DNA of 64,000 nucleotides from UBA7672 sp965279085 (GTDB lineage: Bacteria; Pseudomonadota; Alphaproteobacteria; Caulobacterales; Hyphomonadaceae), in NCBI GenBank assembly GCA_965279085.1, contig OZ257149.1, positions 2,294,001 to 2,358,000 of the forward strand, read 5' to 3'. Made by a program: the position numbers and the translations under genes. Below the pieces are notes generated by a model. That model had not been told where the DNA came from and did no database searches. It worked only from the letters and a program-made list of their open reading frames with translations. Positions 43,678 to 52,693 of this stretch are shown here, one piece after another. Each line of letters begins with the position of its first letter. Positions within the stretch are counted from its first letter, which is position 1.

Positions 43678-45147
43678 TTGAGCCCGACACAGGACCAGAT
43701 CGCACAGCTCGCCCGCGGCCAGGTGCTCGTCATCGGCGACGTGATGGTGGACCATTACGTCTCGGGCCGCGTGTCGCGCGTGTCCGACGAGGCGCCTGTG
43801 CCGATCATCCAGGTCAGCGACGAACGCTGGACTGCCGGCGGCGCGGCCAACGTCGCCGCCAACATCGCCGCGCTGGGCGGCAAGGCCTCGCTGATCGGAG
43901 TGACCGGCGGCGATCCTGCCGCCTCGACGCTGGCGGGAATACTGGCCGGGCTCTCCAGCTCCGTGGAAACGCATCTCGTTGCGGAGTCCGGACGGCCGAC
44001 CACGATCAAGACACGCTACATGGGCGGCCAGCACCAGATCGTCCGCGTCGACCGCGAGCAACCATCGGCGATCGGCAGAGCGACCGAGGACAGACTTATC
44101 GATGCGATCAACATGCTGGTCGATGACTGCAACGCCGTCATGGTGTCGGACTACGCCAAAGGCGCGCTGACCGACCGCGTGCTCGCTGCCGCGATGGCGG
44201 CCGGCGCGAAGGCTGGCGTCCCTGTCATCGTCGATCCCAAGCGCAATGACTGGTCCGCCTACAGGGGCGCTGCGGTTATCACGCCCAATCGCAAGGAGCT
44301 TTCGCTGGCGACGCACGCGACATGCGGCTCCGACGCGGAATGCGCGACGGCAGCCGATGTCGCCATCGCGCAGACGGGCGCGGCCATCCTGCTGACGCGC
44401 TCCGAGGCCGGCATGTCGCTGCTGCGGAAGGGCGAGCCGCCGGTCCATCTCGCCGCCAAGGCGCGCGAAGTGTTCGACGTATCCGGCGCAGGCGACACGG
44501 TTGCGGCGGCTGTCGCGCTAGGGGTAGCCAGCGGCCTCCCGATGGAAACCGCGATGCAGATCGCCAACGTCGCGGCCGGCATCGTCGTCGGCAAGCGTGG
44601 AACAGCGACTGCCTCGCCTACCGAAATGCTGGCCGAACTCGGCAGCAGCAATCGCGGCCTCGGCGGCGCCCCGGGTGCTGTTGCGCTTGCCGATGCGAAA
44701 AAGCTCCGCGAGACCTGGTCGCGCGAAGGCCTGACCGTCGGCTTCACCAATGGCTGTTTCGACATCCTGCACGCTGGCCACATCTCTCTCCTCCGGCAGG
44801 CGGCGGCTGCCTGCGACCGGCTGGTGGTCGCGCTGAACACGGATGCCTCGGTCAGCGCCCTGAAGGGTCCCCAGCGCCCGGTCCAGTCCGAGGATGTGCG
44901 CGCTGCCGTGATGGCCGCCGTGAAGGGCGTCGACGCCGTTATCCTGTTCGGCGAGCAGACCCCCCTCGAAATCATCCGCGAGTTGCAACCGGACGTGCTG
45001 ATCAAGGGCGCGGACTATGCCGAAGACCAGATCGTCGGCGCCGACATCGTGCGCGCGAGGGGTGGGCGAATTGTCCGGGTGACGCTGGTGAACGGCCAGT
45101 CGACCACGAAGGTCATCGAGAAATCGCGCAAGCCTTCTGCGAGTTAA
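43678..45147 (+). CDS. hldE: bifunctional heptose 7-phosphate kinase / heptose 1-phosphate adenylyltransferase
   Basis: 489 residues from TTG 43678; no upstream ATG fits. The PfkB-like kinase domain (1-320) shows VIGDVMVDHYVSG, WTAGGAANVAANIAALGG, VIVDPKRNDWSAYRGA and the catalytic VSGAGDTVAAAVAL. The nucleotidyltransferase domain (about 345-489) has FTNGCFDILHAGHISLLRQA with the HxGH motif, and VILFGEQTPLEIIRELQPDV. It makes ADP-heptose precursors for lipopolysaccharide. It heads a sugar-nucleotide string. Confidence 0.95.
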   Translation: MSPTQDQIAQLARGQVLVIGDVMVDHYVSGRVSRVSDEAPVPIIQVSDERWTAGGAANVAANIAALGGKASLIGVTGGDPAASTLAGILAGLSSSVETHLVAESGRPTTIKTRYMGGQHQIVRVDREQPSAIGRATEDRLIDAINMLVDDCNAVMVSDYAKGALTDRVLAAAMAAGAKAGVPVIVDPKRNDWSAYRGAAVITPNRKELSLATHATCGSDAECATAADVAIAQTGAAILLTRSEAGMSLLRKGEPPVHLAAKAREVFDVSGAGDTVAAAVALGVASGLPMETAMQIANVAAGIVVGKRGTATASPTEMLAELGSSNRGLGGAPGAVALADAKKLRETWSREGLTVGFTNGCFDILHAGHISLLRQAAAACDRLVVALNTDASVSALKGPQRPVQSEDVRAAVMAAVKGVDAVILFGEQTPLEIIRELQPDVLIKGADYAEDQIVGADIVRARGGRIVRVTLVNGQSTTKVIEKSRKPSAS

Positions 45148-45263
45148 TCCGGCGGGGTCCGGGAACATCGCCGGCGCGACAGCTAGCGGCTTGACTTTGG
45201 CGCCTCGGACCGCGCTAACCAAGTCGGGGTTCTGGCGACGCCAGAAACGACAAGAGGTGCGTT

Positions 45264-46568
45264 ATGCGCGTGACGATGATCGGGGCTGGATATGTCGGCC
45301 TGGTGTCCGGGGCCTGCTTCGCCGACTTCGGCCATACCGTCGTCTGCGTGGACAAGGACGCGGGCAAGATCGAGCGCTTGGAAAAGGGCGTGATGCCCAT
45401 CTACGAGCCCGGCCTTGCCGAACTCGTCGCCTCCAATGTCGAGGAAGGCCGCCTCTCCTTCTCGCTCGATGCGCGTGAAGCGATCAGATCCGCCGACGCG
45501 GTCTTCATCGCCGTGGGCACACCGTCCCGCCGGGGCGATGGCCATGCCGATCTCTCCTACGTCTACGCCGCCGCGAAAGAGATCGCCGAGCACATGGACG
45601 GCTTTACCGTCGTCGTCACCAAGTCGACCGTTCCGGTCGGCACAGGGGACGAGGTCGAAGAGATCATCCGCAAGACCAACCCGAACGCGAAATTCGCGGT
45701 CGTCTCCAACCCGGAATTCCTCCGCGAAGGCGCCGCCATCAGCGACTTCAAGCGGCCGGACCGCGTCGTCGTCGGCACCGACAACGAAGAAGCGCGCGAG
45801 CGCATGCGCGAACTCTACCGCCCGCTCTTCATCAACGAGACGCCGATCATGTTCACCGAACGGCGTACGTCGGAGCTGATCAAGTACGCCGCCAACGCCT
45901 TCCTCGCGGTGAAGATCACCTTCATCAACGAGATGGCGGACCTGTGCGAGAAAGTCGGCGCCAACGTACAGGACGTCTCGAAAGGCATCGGCCTCGACAA
46001 CCGCATCGGGAAGAAATTCCTGCACGCGGGCCCCGGCTATGGCGGCTCGTGCTTCCCGAAGGACACGCTGGCGCTCACCAAGACCGCGAACGACGCGGGC
46101 TCGCCCGTGCGGATCGTGGACACGGTCGTGCAGCTCAACGACGCCCGCAAGAAAGCGATGGCTGACCGGGTCATCAACGCCGTTGGCGGCAGCGTGAAAG
46201 GCAAGACGATCGGCGTCCTCGGCCTCGCCTTCAAGCCCAACACCGACGACATGCGCGATGCCCCCTCGCTCGACATCATCCCTGCCCTTCAGGCCGCCGG
46301 CGCACGCATCAAGGCGTACGATCCTGAGAGCATGCACGAGGCCGGCAAGACGCTGACCGAGGTCGATTTCTGCGACGGGCCCTATCATGCCGTCGATGGC
46401 GCCGACGCCATGGTGCTGATCACGGAATGGGACCAGTTCCGCGCGCTCGACCTCGACCGGGTGAAAAAGTTGCTCAAGGCGCCCGTGGTGGTTGACCTGC
46501 GCAACGTCTACCAGCCCGCCGACATGAAGCGCCGCGGCTTCAGCTACACAAGCATCGGCCGGCCCTGA
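45264..46568 (+). CDS. ugd: UDP-glucose 6-dehydrogenase
   Basis: 434 residues. MRVTMIGAGYVGLVSGACFA is the NAD-binding GxGYVG start; VAVGTPSRRGDGHADLSYV, EFLREGAAISDFKRPDRVVV, YAANAFLAVKITFINEMA and the catalytic Cys in GPGYGGSCFPKDTLAL follow, with GLAFKPNTDDMRDAPSLDII near the end. It oxidises UDP-glucose to UDP-glucuronate, the substrate of the next gene product. Confidence 0.95.
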   Translation: MRVTMIGAGYVGLVSGACFADFGHTVVCVDKDAGKIERLEKGVMPIYEPGLAELVASNVEEGRLSFSLDAREAIRSADAVFIAVGTPSRRGDGHADLSYVYAAAKEIAEHMDGFTVVVTKSTVPVGTGDEVEEIIRKTNPNAKFAVVSNPEFLREGAAISDFKRPDRVVVGTDNEEARERMRELYRPLFINETPIMFTERRTSELIKYAANAFLAVKITFINEMADLCEKVGANVQDVSKGIGLDNRIGKKFLHAGPGYGGSCFPKDTLALTKTANDAGSPVRIVDTVVQLNDARKKAMADRVINAVGGSVKGKTIGVLGLAFKPNTDDMRDAPSLDIIPALQAAGARIKAYDPESMHEAGKTLTEVDFCDGPYHAVDGADAMVLITEWDQFRALDLDRVKKLLKAPVVVDLRNVYQPADMKRRGFSYTSIGRP

Positions 46569-46631
46569 TCGCGCGCTTTACAAGACGGGCAAGCGGTCCC
46601 ATCACTCGCGCAGGTTCATCCGCGAGGGGAC

Positions 46632-47594
46632 ATGGCGAAGGCAAGCTCACTTCTTGAAAACCGCGCGCTCGTTTCGGGCGGGTCGGGCTTCCTAGGCTCG
46701 CACCTGTGCGACCGGCTGATCGGGCGCGGTCAGGATGTCCTGTGCGTGGACAACCTGTTCACCGGCCAGAAGCGCAATGTCGCCCACCTGCACGGCAACG
46801 CGAAATTCGAATTCCTGCGCCACGACGTGACCTTCCCGCTCTTCGTCGAAGTTGACCAGATCTGGAACCTCGCCTGCCCGGCCAGCCCGGTGCACTACCA
46901 ACACGATCCGGTGCAGACGACGAAGACCTCGGTTCACGGCGCCATCAACATGCTGGGCCTCGCCAAACGGCTCGGCGCGAAAATCCTCCAGGCGTCGACC
47001 TCGGAAGTCTATGGCGACCCGTCGGTCCACCCACAGCCGGAGGAATATTGGGGCAACGTCAACCCGATCGGCACGCGCTCCTGCTACGATGAAGGCAAGC
47101 GCTGCGCCGAAACGCTGTTCTTCGACTATCACCGCCAGCATCAGCTGCGCATCAAGGTGATGCGCATCTTCAACACCTATGGCCCGCGCATGCACCCGAA
47201 TGACGGGCGCGTGGTCTCCAACTTCATCGTGCAGGCGCTCAAGGGCGAGGACATCACCATCTATGGCGACGGGCTGCAGACGCGCTCGTTCTGCTATGTC
47301 GACGATCTGGTCGAGGGCATGATCCGGCTGATGGACTCGGGCGATGATGTCACCGGCCCGATCAATATCGGCAACCCCGGTGAGTTCACGATGATCCAGC
47401 TGGCCGAGGCAGTGCTGAAGCTGACAGCCTCGAAATCAAAGCTCGTGCGGATGCCGCTGCCGGCGGATGATCCAAAGCAGCGCCAGCCCGACATCACCAA
47501 GGCGCGCAACGTTCTGGGCTGGGAACCGAAAGTCCAACTGGAGGATGGTCTCAAGGAAACCATCGCCTATTTCCGGAAGCTGATGACCGAATAA
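46632..47594 (+). CDS. UDP-glucuronate decarboxylase-like (UDP-xylose synthase) SDR enzyme
   Basis: 320 residues. Extended SDR motifs: SGGSGFLGSHLCDRLIGRG (NAD-binding), IWNLACPASPVHYQHDPVQT, STSEVYGDPSVHPQPEEYWG and the catalytic SCYDEGKRCAETL (Tyr-x3-Lys). RIFNTYGPRMHPNDGRVVSNF and DGLQTRSFCYVDDLVEGMIR are typical of UXS. It would decarboxylate UDP-glucuronate, made by the upstream Ugd, to UDP-xylose. A related 4-epimerase is the alternative. Confidence 0.88.
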   Translation: MAKASSLLENRALVSGGSGFLGSHLCDRLIGRGQDVLCVDNLFTGQKRNVAHLHGNAKFEFLRHDVTFPLFVEVDQIWNLACPASPVHYQHDPVQTTKTSVHGAINMLGLAKRLGAKILQASTSEVYGDPSVHPQPEEYWGNVNPIGTRSCYDEGKRCAETLFFDYHRQHQLRIKVMRIFNTYGPRMHPNDGRVVSNFIVQALKGEDITIYGDGLQTRSFCYVDDLVEGMIRLMDSGDDVTGPINIGNPGEFTMIQLAEAVLKLTASKSKLVRMPLPADDPKQRQPDITKARNVLGWEPKVQLEDGLKETIAYFRKLMTE

Positions 47595-47606
47595 CGGAGC
47601 CCGGCT

Positions 47607-48743
47607 TTGGCGCTGCCCCATCGCGATGCGATCCACGATTGGATCTTCAAGTCCGCCCTGCCCTGGTGGGCGGCGAACGGGGTGGACCGCGCGAATGGCG
47701 GCTATGTCGAACAGGTAACGCCGGACGGCCGCGACGCGGGCATCGCCTTCAAGCGCACGCGCGTCACAGCGCGGCAGATCTACGTCTTCTCGCATGGCCA
47801 CATGATGGGCTTCGCGCCCGGGCTCGAGCTGGCGAAGCATGGCGTCGATTATCTCGCCGCGAAGACATGGCTGGGGCCGGAGAAGGGCTTCGCGCGCAGG
47901 CTGTCGCGCGAGGGCGCGCTGCTGGATGCGACGCCCGATCTCTACGACCACGCGTTCGTGCTGTTCGCGTTCTCCTGGCACTACAAAGCGAGCGGCGACA
48001 AGGCCTCGCGCGACTGGATGCACCGCACGCTGGATTTCATCGAAGCGAAGCTGCGCGTGTCCGGCGGTGAAGGCTTCTGGCACGAGCTGCCGCCGAGCGG
48101 ATGGCGCCAGCAGAACCCCCACATGCATCTCACCGAAGCCTGCCTCGTCGCGTTCGAGGCGACGGGCGAAGCGCGGTTCTCGACCTTGGCGCGCGAGCTG
48201 GTGAACCTGTTCACCTCACGCTTCTTCGACCTCAATTCGCGGACGCTCGCCGAGTACTTCACCGAGGATCTGGCCCGAGCGCCCGGCGAAGACGGCCGCA
48301 TCGTCGAGCCGGGCCACCAGCTTGAATGGGTGTGGATTCTCAACGCCTGCCGCAAGCAACTCGGCATGCAGCTGTCCCCGCAGATCCGCGCGCTGGCCGG
48401 TTTCGCCGAACGCAATGGCGTCGATCCGGCGACGAAGATCACGTTCAATCAGGTCCGCGACGACGGCGCGCCGATCGACCGCGCCTCGCGCACTTGGCCG
48501 AACTGCGAGCGGATCAAGGCGGCGATCGCCCTGCACGAACTTGACGGGATCGACCCTTCGGCGGTGATCGAATCGTCGGGTCGCGTCCTGTTCGATCGCT
48601 ATCTCTCGCAGAACACGCCTGGGACGTGGATCGATCTCGTCGATGCGAACGGAAATCCCGTGCCGGGCAACGCGCCTGCATCGACCTTCTATCACGTGCT
48701 GCTGGCGTTCGCGGAAGTGCTGCGCGTGTCCGACCAACGGTAG
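47607..48743 (+). CDS. AGE-family epimerase/isomerase
   Basis: 378 residues, starting 12 bases after the previous gene. The alpha/alpha-toroid of N-acylglucosamine 2-epimerase / mannose isomerase enzymes is seen in RVTARQIYVFSHGHMMGF, ARRLSREGALLDATPDLYDH, QNPHMHLTEACLVAFEATGE, GHQLEWVWILNACRKQLG and KTWPNCERIK-type segment SRTWPNCERIKAAIALHE. Several conserved His and Glu fit the active site. It probably isomerises a free sugar or N-acetyl sugar feeding a surface polymer; the substrate is not fixed. Confidence 0.85.
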   Translation: MALPHRDAIHDWIFKSALPWWAANGVDRANGGYVEQVTPDGRDAGIAFKRTRVTARQIYVFSHGHMMGFAPGLELAKHGVDYLAAKTWLGPEKGFARRLSREGALLDATPDLYDHAFVLFAFSWHYKASGDKASRDWMHRTLDFIEAKLRVSGGEGFWHELPPSGWRQQNPHMHLTEACLVAFEATGEARFSTLARELVNLFTSRFFDLNSRTLAEYFTEDLARAPGEDGRIVEPGHQLEWVWILNACRKQLGMQLSPQIRALAGFAERNGVDPATKITFNQVRDDGAPIDRASRTWPNCERIKAAIALHELDGIDPSAVIESSGRVLFDRYLSQNTPGTWIDLVDANGNPVPGNAPASTFYHVLLAFAEVLRVSDQR

Positions 48744-48849
48744 CGCGCCCACTCACGAAGGGTCATTCTCGCGCAACCCCGGAAGCACGAAACGCTGTCC
48801 GGGGGCATCCCGGGAATCCCGGTTCGCGCGTCGAAGGAACTCCCCCCGT

Positions 48850-48965
48850 GTCATTCCGGGCGAAGCGGCATCGCCGCGAAGACCCGGAACCCAGGGGCTG
48901 CACGCGCAAGCATCTCCCACGGGGCTCTGGGTTCCGGACAACGCCTCCGGCGTTTCCGGAATGAC
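48850..48965. repeat. nested intergenic inverted repeat
   Basis: Outer arms at 48850-48860 (GTCATTCCGGG) and 48956-48965 (CCGGAATGAC) and inner arms at 48884-48894 (CCGGAACCCAG) and 48927-48937 (CTGGGTTCCGG) make a nested hairpin. A partial related copy lies at about 48765-48830 (GGTCATTCTCGCG, ATCCCGGGAATCCCGG). It belongs to the same broad class as the repeats at 7501 and 29545. Confidence 0.7.
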
Positions 48966-49545
48966 ACCGTGAGAGTCGCGAGATCGTGGGAAACAGCTGT
49001 CCCGGTTCGTAGGACAGCCGAAATACATCCCGCGCTCTTTCAAGCCGCTAGCCGCGCAAACTGTAGGACGCAGCTGTTTTCTTTCAGCAGGGCACCTGAC
49101 CGGGCGCATACTCCACCCATCGCTTCCGCATGGAAGGGCAGCCGATCACTGTTCACCGGCGCGGGGGCGATGCGTTCGAGCGTGGAGTTAGGCTTTCAGA
49201 CCATCGAAGCCGAAGCTCAGCCCCCGCGAATGCCGAGGTCAAGCCATCGGCCAAGCGGGGAGGATTTCCGGGACCCCGGCTGAACACCCTCGGGGCCCGC
49301 ACGCCACTGGCGATACCAACGGCAGAGGGATGAAACGATGCTCCCTTGTCCGAGGCTGGCGTAACAACGAACGCGGGGACGCGGGTGATCCGCTTTCCTT
49401 CCATCCACTACCGGTAGCCGCCTCACGGCGGACGCCAACCAGCGGGGCATCCCCCGCGTCCCCGGCCCTTCCATTTGGGCCACGAACGACAGCATCGCAG
49501 GCGGTGAGCACCGGCCTGACAGAGAGATCATGTCTGGAAGCGGCG
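48966..49545. other. 580-base intergenic stretch with strong inverted repeats, no convincing gene
   Basis: No frame here has coding character despite several open ones. The stretch carries paired elements: CGCGGGGGC at 49160 with GCCCCCGCG at 49220; GCTGGCGT near 49354 with ACGCCAACC at 49431; GGGGACGCGGG at 49375 with CCCGCGTCCCC at 49452; and local hairpins CCGCC-TCAC-GGCGG and GGCCC-N8-GGGCC, plus the palindrome CTACCGGTAG. The second and third pairs interleave, the arrangement of a pseudoknot. It could be a structured RNA on either strand, or another repeat element. Confidence 0.35.
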
Positions 49546-50484
49546 CTAGCGAACCGTCTCGATGCCCGGCGCGACGAAGACTTCGCGGAACCACGGATAG
49601 CGGTCGAGGTTGAAGCAGTCGCGGAGCCATTGCAGCACAGGCTGGCAGCGGCGGAGATTGCGGGCGCGTTCGGTGTAGGCGAGCCAGAAGCGGATCGACG
49701 CCATCGGCTTGAACGGCAGCGCCATCACGCCGCGATCCGTATCAGCCATGTAGGACGGCATCACGGCGATGCCGCCGCCACGCGCGCAGGCCTCGAGAAT
49801 GACGGTGCTGGAATTCGACTGCAGCACGTTCGAGTTGATCGCCTTCCAGTGCGGCGTCTTTTCTGGCCAGGCCTCGACCTGCTTGTTGTAGCCCGAGTGC
49901 AGCAGGATGCGGTGCTTGCCGGCGTCGTACATGGATTCCGGCATGCCGTGGATGTCGAGATAGTCGCGGCTGGCGAAGGGCATGTAGTGCAGGTGACCGG
50001 CGACGCGCGAGATCACGTTGCGCAGGTTTGGCGGCTCGTACTGCAGGCAGATGTCGGCCTCGCCATCGGCAAGGTTGGGCGTCTCGCTGACAACCTTCAG
50101 CATGATCTCGATGTCGGGGTTCGCCTGATGGAATTCCGGCAGGCGCGGCGCCAGCCAGTAGGTCGCCATGGCGTCATGGGCGGCGATCACCACCTGCCCG
50201 CCTGCATCGCCCTGAAGTTCGGAGACCTCGGTCGAGAGCGCGTCCGCCGCATCCGCCATCGAGCGGGCCTTGGGCAGGACGATCTGGCCGGCGGCGGTGA
50301 GTTCCATGCCCCGGGCAGAACGCAGGAAGAGTTCCTGGCCGATATGGCGCTCCAGCGTGTCGATGTCGCGCGAGACCTTGGCGGGGCTGTGGTTCAGCAG
50401 CTGGGCGGCCGCGTTGAGGCTGCCCGTGTCGGCAACCGCCACGAACACCTTCAAAAGCGACCAGTCGAACGATTGGAGGTCCAT
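49546..50484 (-). CDS. LysR-family transcriptional regulator
   Basis: 312 residues from ATG 50484; ATGs at 50499 and 50535 are also open. The winged-helix head is WSLLKVFVAVADTGSLNAAA, QLLNHSPAKVSRDIDTLERH and GQELFLRSARGMELTAAG, followed by a periplasmic-binding-protein-like effector domain (QVVIAAHDAMATYWLAPRLP onward). The effector and targets are unknown. Divergent from the 50613 operon, with 128 bases between, so it may control it. Confidence 0.87.
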   Translation of the reverse strand: MDLQSFDWSLLKVFVAVADTGSLNAAAQLLNHSPAKVSRDIDTLERHIGQELFLRSARGMELTAAGQIVLPKARSMADAADALSTEVSELQGDAGGQVVIAAHDAMATYWLAPRLPEFHQANPDIEIMLKVVSETPNLADGEADICLQYEPPNLRNVISRVAGHLHYMPFASRDYLDIHGMPESMYDAGKHRILLHSGYNKQVEAWPEKTPHWKAINSNVLQSNSSTVILEACARGGGIAVMPSYMADTDRGVMALPFKPMASIRFWLAYTERARNLRRCQPVLQWLRDCFNLDRYPWFREVFVAPGIETVR

Positions 50485-50612
50485 CCCGAGTTCCGCCATC
50501 CCTGCAGACCCCTCATCAAACAATGTCTGCAGCACAGATCAACAGAAACCAGTCAGAAAGGGGTGCGTCCGATGGTCGGGTAACTCGGACGTGAGACGTA
50601 GTCGGGGCCGGG

Positions 50613-51215
50613 ATGGACGCGCGCAGCGCAATCAACGTTAACGGATTCGCGTTTCGCGACGGCGACGCCTCATGGGCCGAAGCCAGCGAATGGCGGCCTG
50701 TTGCAGCGGAAATCGAAGCAAAGCCGTTCGGATTCCGCATCGCGCGCCGCGACGAGCTGGCCGCGGTCCACGCCGCGTCCGAAGCGATCATGGGCATGGC
50801 GCTGACGCCGCTGGCCGTTCTCAAGGCCGCGCACGAGCATACCGGCGCCGCCGCCTGGATCCGCGAAGAGGCCGGCAAGGTGGTGGGCGTGATCCTCACC
50901 CTGCCCCTGACGCCGCAAGGCGAGGAAGACCTGCTGGACGGCAGTTTCATGCCCTCAGCGCCGCAGTTCCATCAGCTTTGCAGGCCCGGGGACGCGTTCC
51001 CGGCCATCTATTTCTGGCTTTTTGCTGGGGGAGACGGGCGCAGCCGCCGCGCCATCCTTCGCACCAGCCTCGCTTGGCGCAACGGCGTCTACGCGAAGGT
51101 GCGGGGGTATGCGCGTGCGGCCAGCCCGGCAGGACGGGAGGCGCTCGGCGGCCTGGGATTTACCCCAATGCAATCGACTCTCTCCGATCTGTTCACCATC
51201 GCCGAACGCAGCTGA
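50613..51215 (+). CDS. GNAT-like protein, first gene of an unknown operon
   Basis: 200 residues. The layout (RRDELAAVHAASEAIMGMA, AWIREEAGKVVGVILTLPLT, then AIYFWLFAGGDGRSRRAILR with a possible acetyl-CoA loop, and AREALGGLGF-like ending GREALGGLGFTPMQSTLSDL) resembles a GNAT fold, only weakly. It could be a diverged acyltransferase. Twelve bases separate it from the next gene. Divergent LysR upstream. Confidence 0.6.
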   Translation: MDARSAINVNGFAFRDGDASWAEASEWRPVAAEIEAKPFGFRIARRDELAAVHAASEAIMGMALTPLAVLKAAHEHTGAAAWIREEAGKVVGVILTLPLTPQGEEDLLDGSFMPSAPQFHQLCRPGDAFPAIYFWLFAGGDGRSRRAILRTSLAWRNGVYAKVRGYARAASPAGREALGGLGFTPMQSTLSDLFTIAERS

Positions 51216-51227
51216 GGGGAACGGATC

Positions 51228-51839
51228 ATGTCTCTGCCCAAGACCGGGTCACTGCCGCTCCGCCAGCCGGACCGTCACCACAACCGCACCGACATCACCG
51301 TGAAAGTCGTCCGTACGCTGGACGATCTGCAGAAGATCAACGTCCTGCGGGCCCTCACCTACATCGCGGAGCAGGACTGCCCGTACGAGGAAGAGTTCGA
51401 CGGTAATGACCTCTGCGCGCTGCACCTGCTGGCGTTCGAGGGGCGTGAGCCTGCCGGATCTCTCCGCCTCCGCTTCTTCGCGGATTTCGTGAAGATCGAG
51501 CGGGTGTGCATCGACCCGCGGCGGCGGGGCGGGGCCATCCTCGCTTTCCTGATGGCCAACGCGTTCGAGATCGCTTCGCGCAAGGGCTATCGCCGGATGA
51601 TCGCTCACATGCAGGCCCGCCTCGAGCAGATGTGGGGCCATGTGATGGACTGCCACGTCATTGACCGCGAGGCGGGTTTCCGGGTGTCGGGCTACGACTA
51701 TCTCACGCTCGAGATTCCCCTGCCCGAGCATCCCGAAGCGATCCGTGCGGACGCCGACCCGTTCCTGCTCATCCGTCCCGAGGGCGACTGGGACAAGCCG
51801 GGCGTCCTCGACCCCCAGGAGCAGGGAGAAATCGCATGA
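51228..51839 (+). CDS. GNAT-family N-acyltransferase
   Basis: 203 residues with a GNAT core: LRALTYIAEQDCPYEEEFDG, HLLAFEGREPAGSLRLRFFA, VKIERVCIDPRRRGGAILAF (acetyl-CoA pyrophosphate loop R-R-x-G-G) and LMANAFEIASRKGYRRMIAH. The beta4-beta5 pattern and RRGGAI loop are convincing. The start ATG has GGGGA upstream. It overlaps the following gene by 4 bases (ATGA). The substrate may relate to the neighbouring isochorismatase-fold protein. Confidence 0.8.
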   Translation: MSLPKTGSLPLRQPDRHHNRTDITVKVVRTLDDLQKINVLRALTYIAEQDCPYEEEFDGNDLCALHLLAFEGREPAGSLRLRFFADFVKIERVCIDPRRRGGAILAFLMANAFEIASRKGYRRMIAHMQARLEQMWGHVMDCHVIDREAGFRVSGYDYLTLEIPLPEHPEAIRADADPFLLIRPEGDWDKPGVLDPQEQGEIA

Positions 51840-52414
51840 TCCGTCCCGTTCTCCTCTGTCAGGGTTTCCACCGCGCCTTCATCGACCATGGCAGCCCGCT
51901 GTTCTCGCAATCGGCCTCGATGCGACGCTCGACCTGCGAAGACCTGCTGCGCCATGCGCGCTCGGCGGGATGGGTCGTGGTGCACTCCTTCCTCGACACG
52001 GAGACCGTCCGGTCGGCCGGAACGGGTTCGATCGCGAACTTCGCGCCGCTACCGACGGAAGCCTATTTCCGGCAGAAGAGCCTGTCGGCGTTTGGAACGC
52101 CCGCCTTCGAACACTTGATGGCGCAGCATGAGATGGCGCCCGTCTTCCTGATGAGCTTCGCCGGCATCGGCGTGATTTCAGCGACACTGCTCGACGCCAT
52201 CGAGCGGCGCTTCATGCTGTCGGTCGTGACGGACGCGGTTGCCGATGCGGGCCAGTTCGGCGTCGGGGAAGCCGAGCGTCTTGCCGCGATCGAAACGCTT
52301 GCGCGCTCATGCGACAGCGCGGTCGTCAGCCGCGAACTGATGACGCTGGCCGCCACCACGCCGGTGCGCGGGCCGTCGCACCGCTTTATCGGACAGGCGA
52401 GGAACAGCGCCTGA
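51836..52414 (+). CDS. isochorismatase-fold protein lacking catalytic residues
   Basis: 192 residues of the cysteine-hydrolase/isochorismatase fold. The usual hallmark of an Asp in the first strand is absent (LLCQGFHRAF), while the catalytic Lys segment FRQKSLSAFGTP is kept. In the nucleophile strand (FAGIGVISATLLDA) Val stands where Cys belongs. The rest (FMLSVVTDAVADAG) fits the family. It therefore looks like a pseudo-enzyme, perhaps a binding or regulatory partner. It overlaps the 3' neighbour by one base (TGATG). Confidence 0.75.
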   Translation: MIRPVLLCQGFHRAFIDHGSPLFSQSASMRRSTCEDLLRHARSAGWVVVHSFLDTETVRSAGTGSIANFAPLPTEAYFRQKSLSAFGTPAFEHLMAQHEMAPVFLMSFAGIGVISATLLDAIERRFMLSVVTDAVADAGQFGVGEAERLAAIETLARSCDSAVVSRELMTLAATTPVRGPSHRFIGQARNSA

Positions 52415-52617
52415 TGGACAAGCGCACCGCCCCTGCTTCGCGTGAAGCCGCCGACGAGCTTACGGCGCTGATCCACATGACCCGCTACATGGCCGATGCG
52501 GTCGACCGCATCGCGCCGGATCCGGATCGCCTGCGCGAGCAGCTCGACCAGCTTGAGGCTGAGTTGCAGACCCAGCTGCAGCACGCTGATGCGGTCGCTT
52601 CGAACCGCACCAACTAG
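52414..52617 (+). CDS. small helical protein
   Basis: 67 residues. ATG overlaps the preceding TGA by one base, so it is translationally coupled. The protein is helical and likely coiled coil (EAADELTALIHMTRYMADAV, then DRLREQLDQLEAELQTQLQH). No family recognised; no signal. It is the fourth gene of the operon. Confidence 0.65.
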   Translation: MDKRTAPASREAADELTALIHMTRYMADAVDRIAPDPDRLREQLDQLEAELQTQLQHADAVASNRTN

Positions 52618-52693
52618 CCGCCACAACGCCGCAGTTGCCCTTGTTCGCCATGACGCTAGTCTCGGGGTGGGGAATCTCCGGGGACGCGCAGCA

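Noticed and set aside
49153..49404. Open frame of 83 codons in the gap (MEGKRITRVPAFVVTP...) on the minus strand
   Set aside because: No homology recognised, no ribosome site, poor third-position bias, and it overlaps the inverted-repeat structures. Possible but unsupported.
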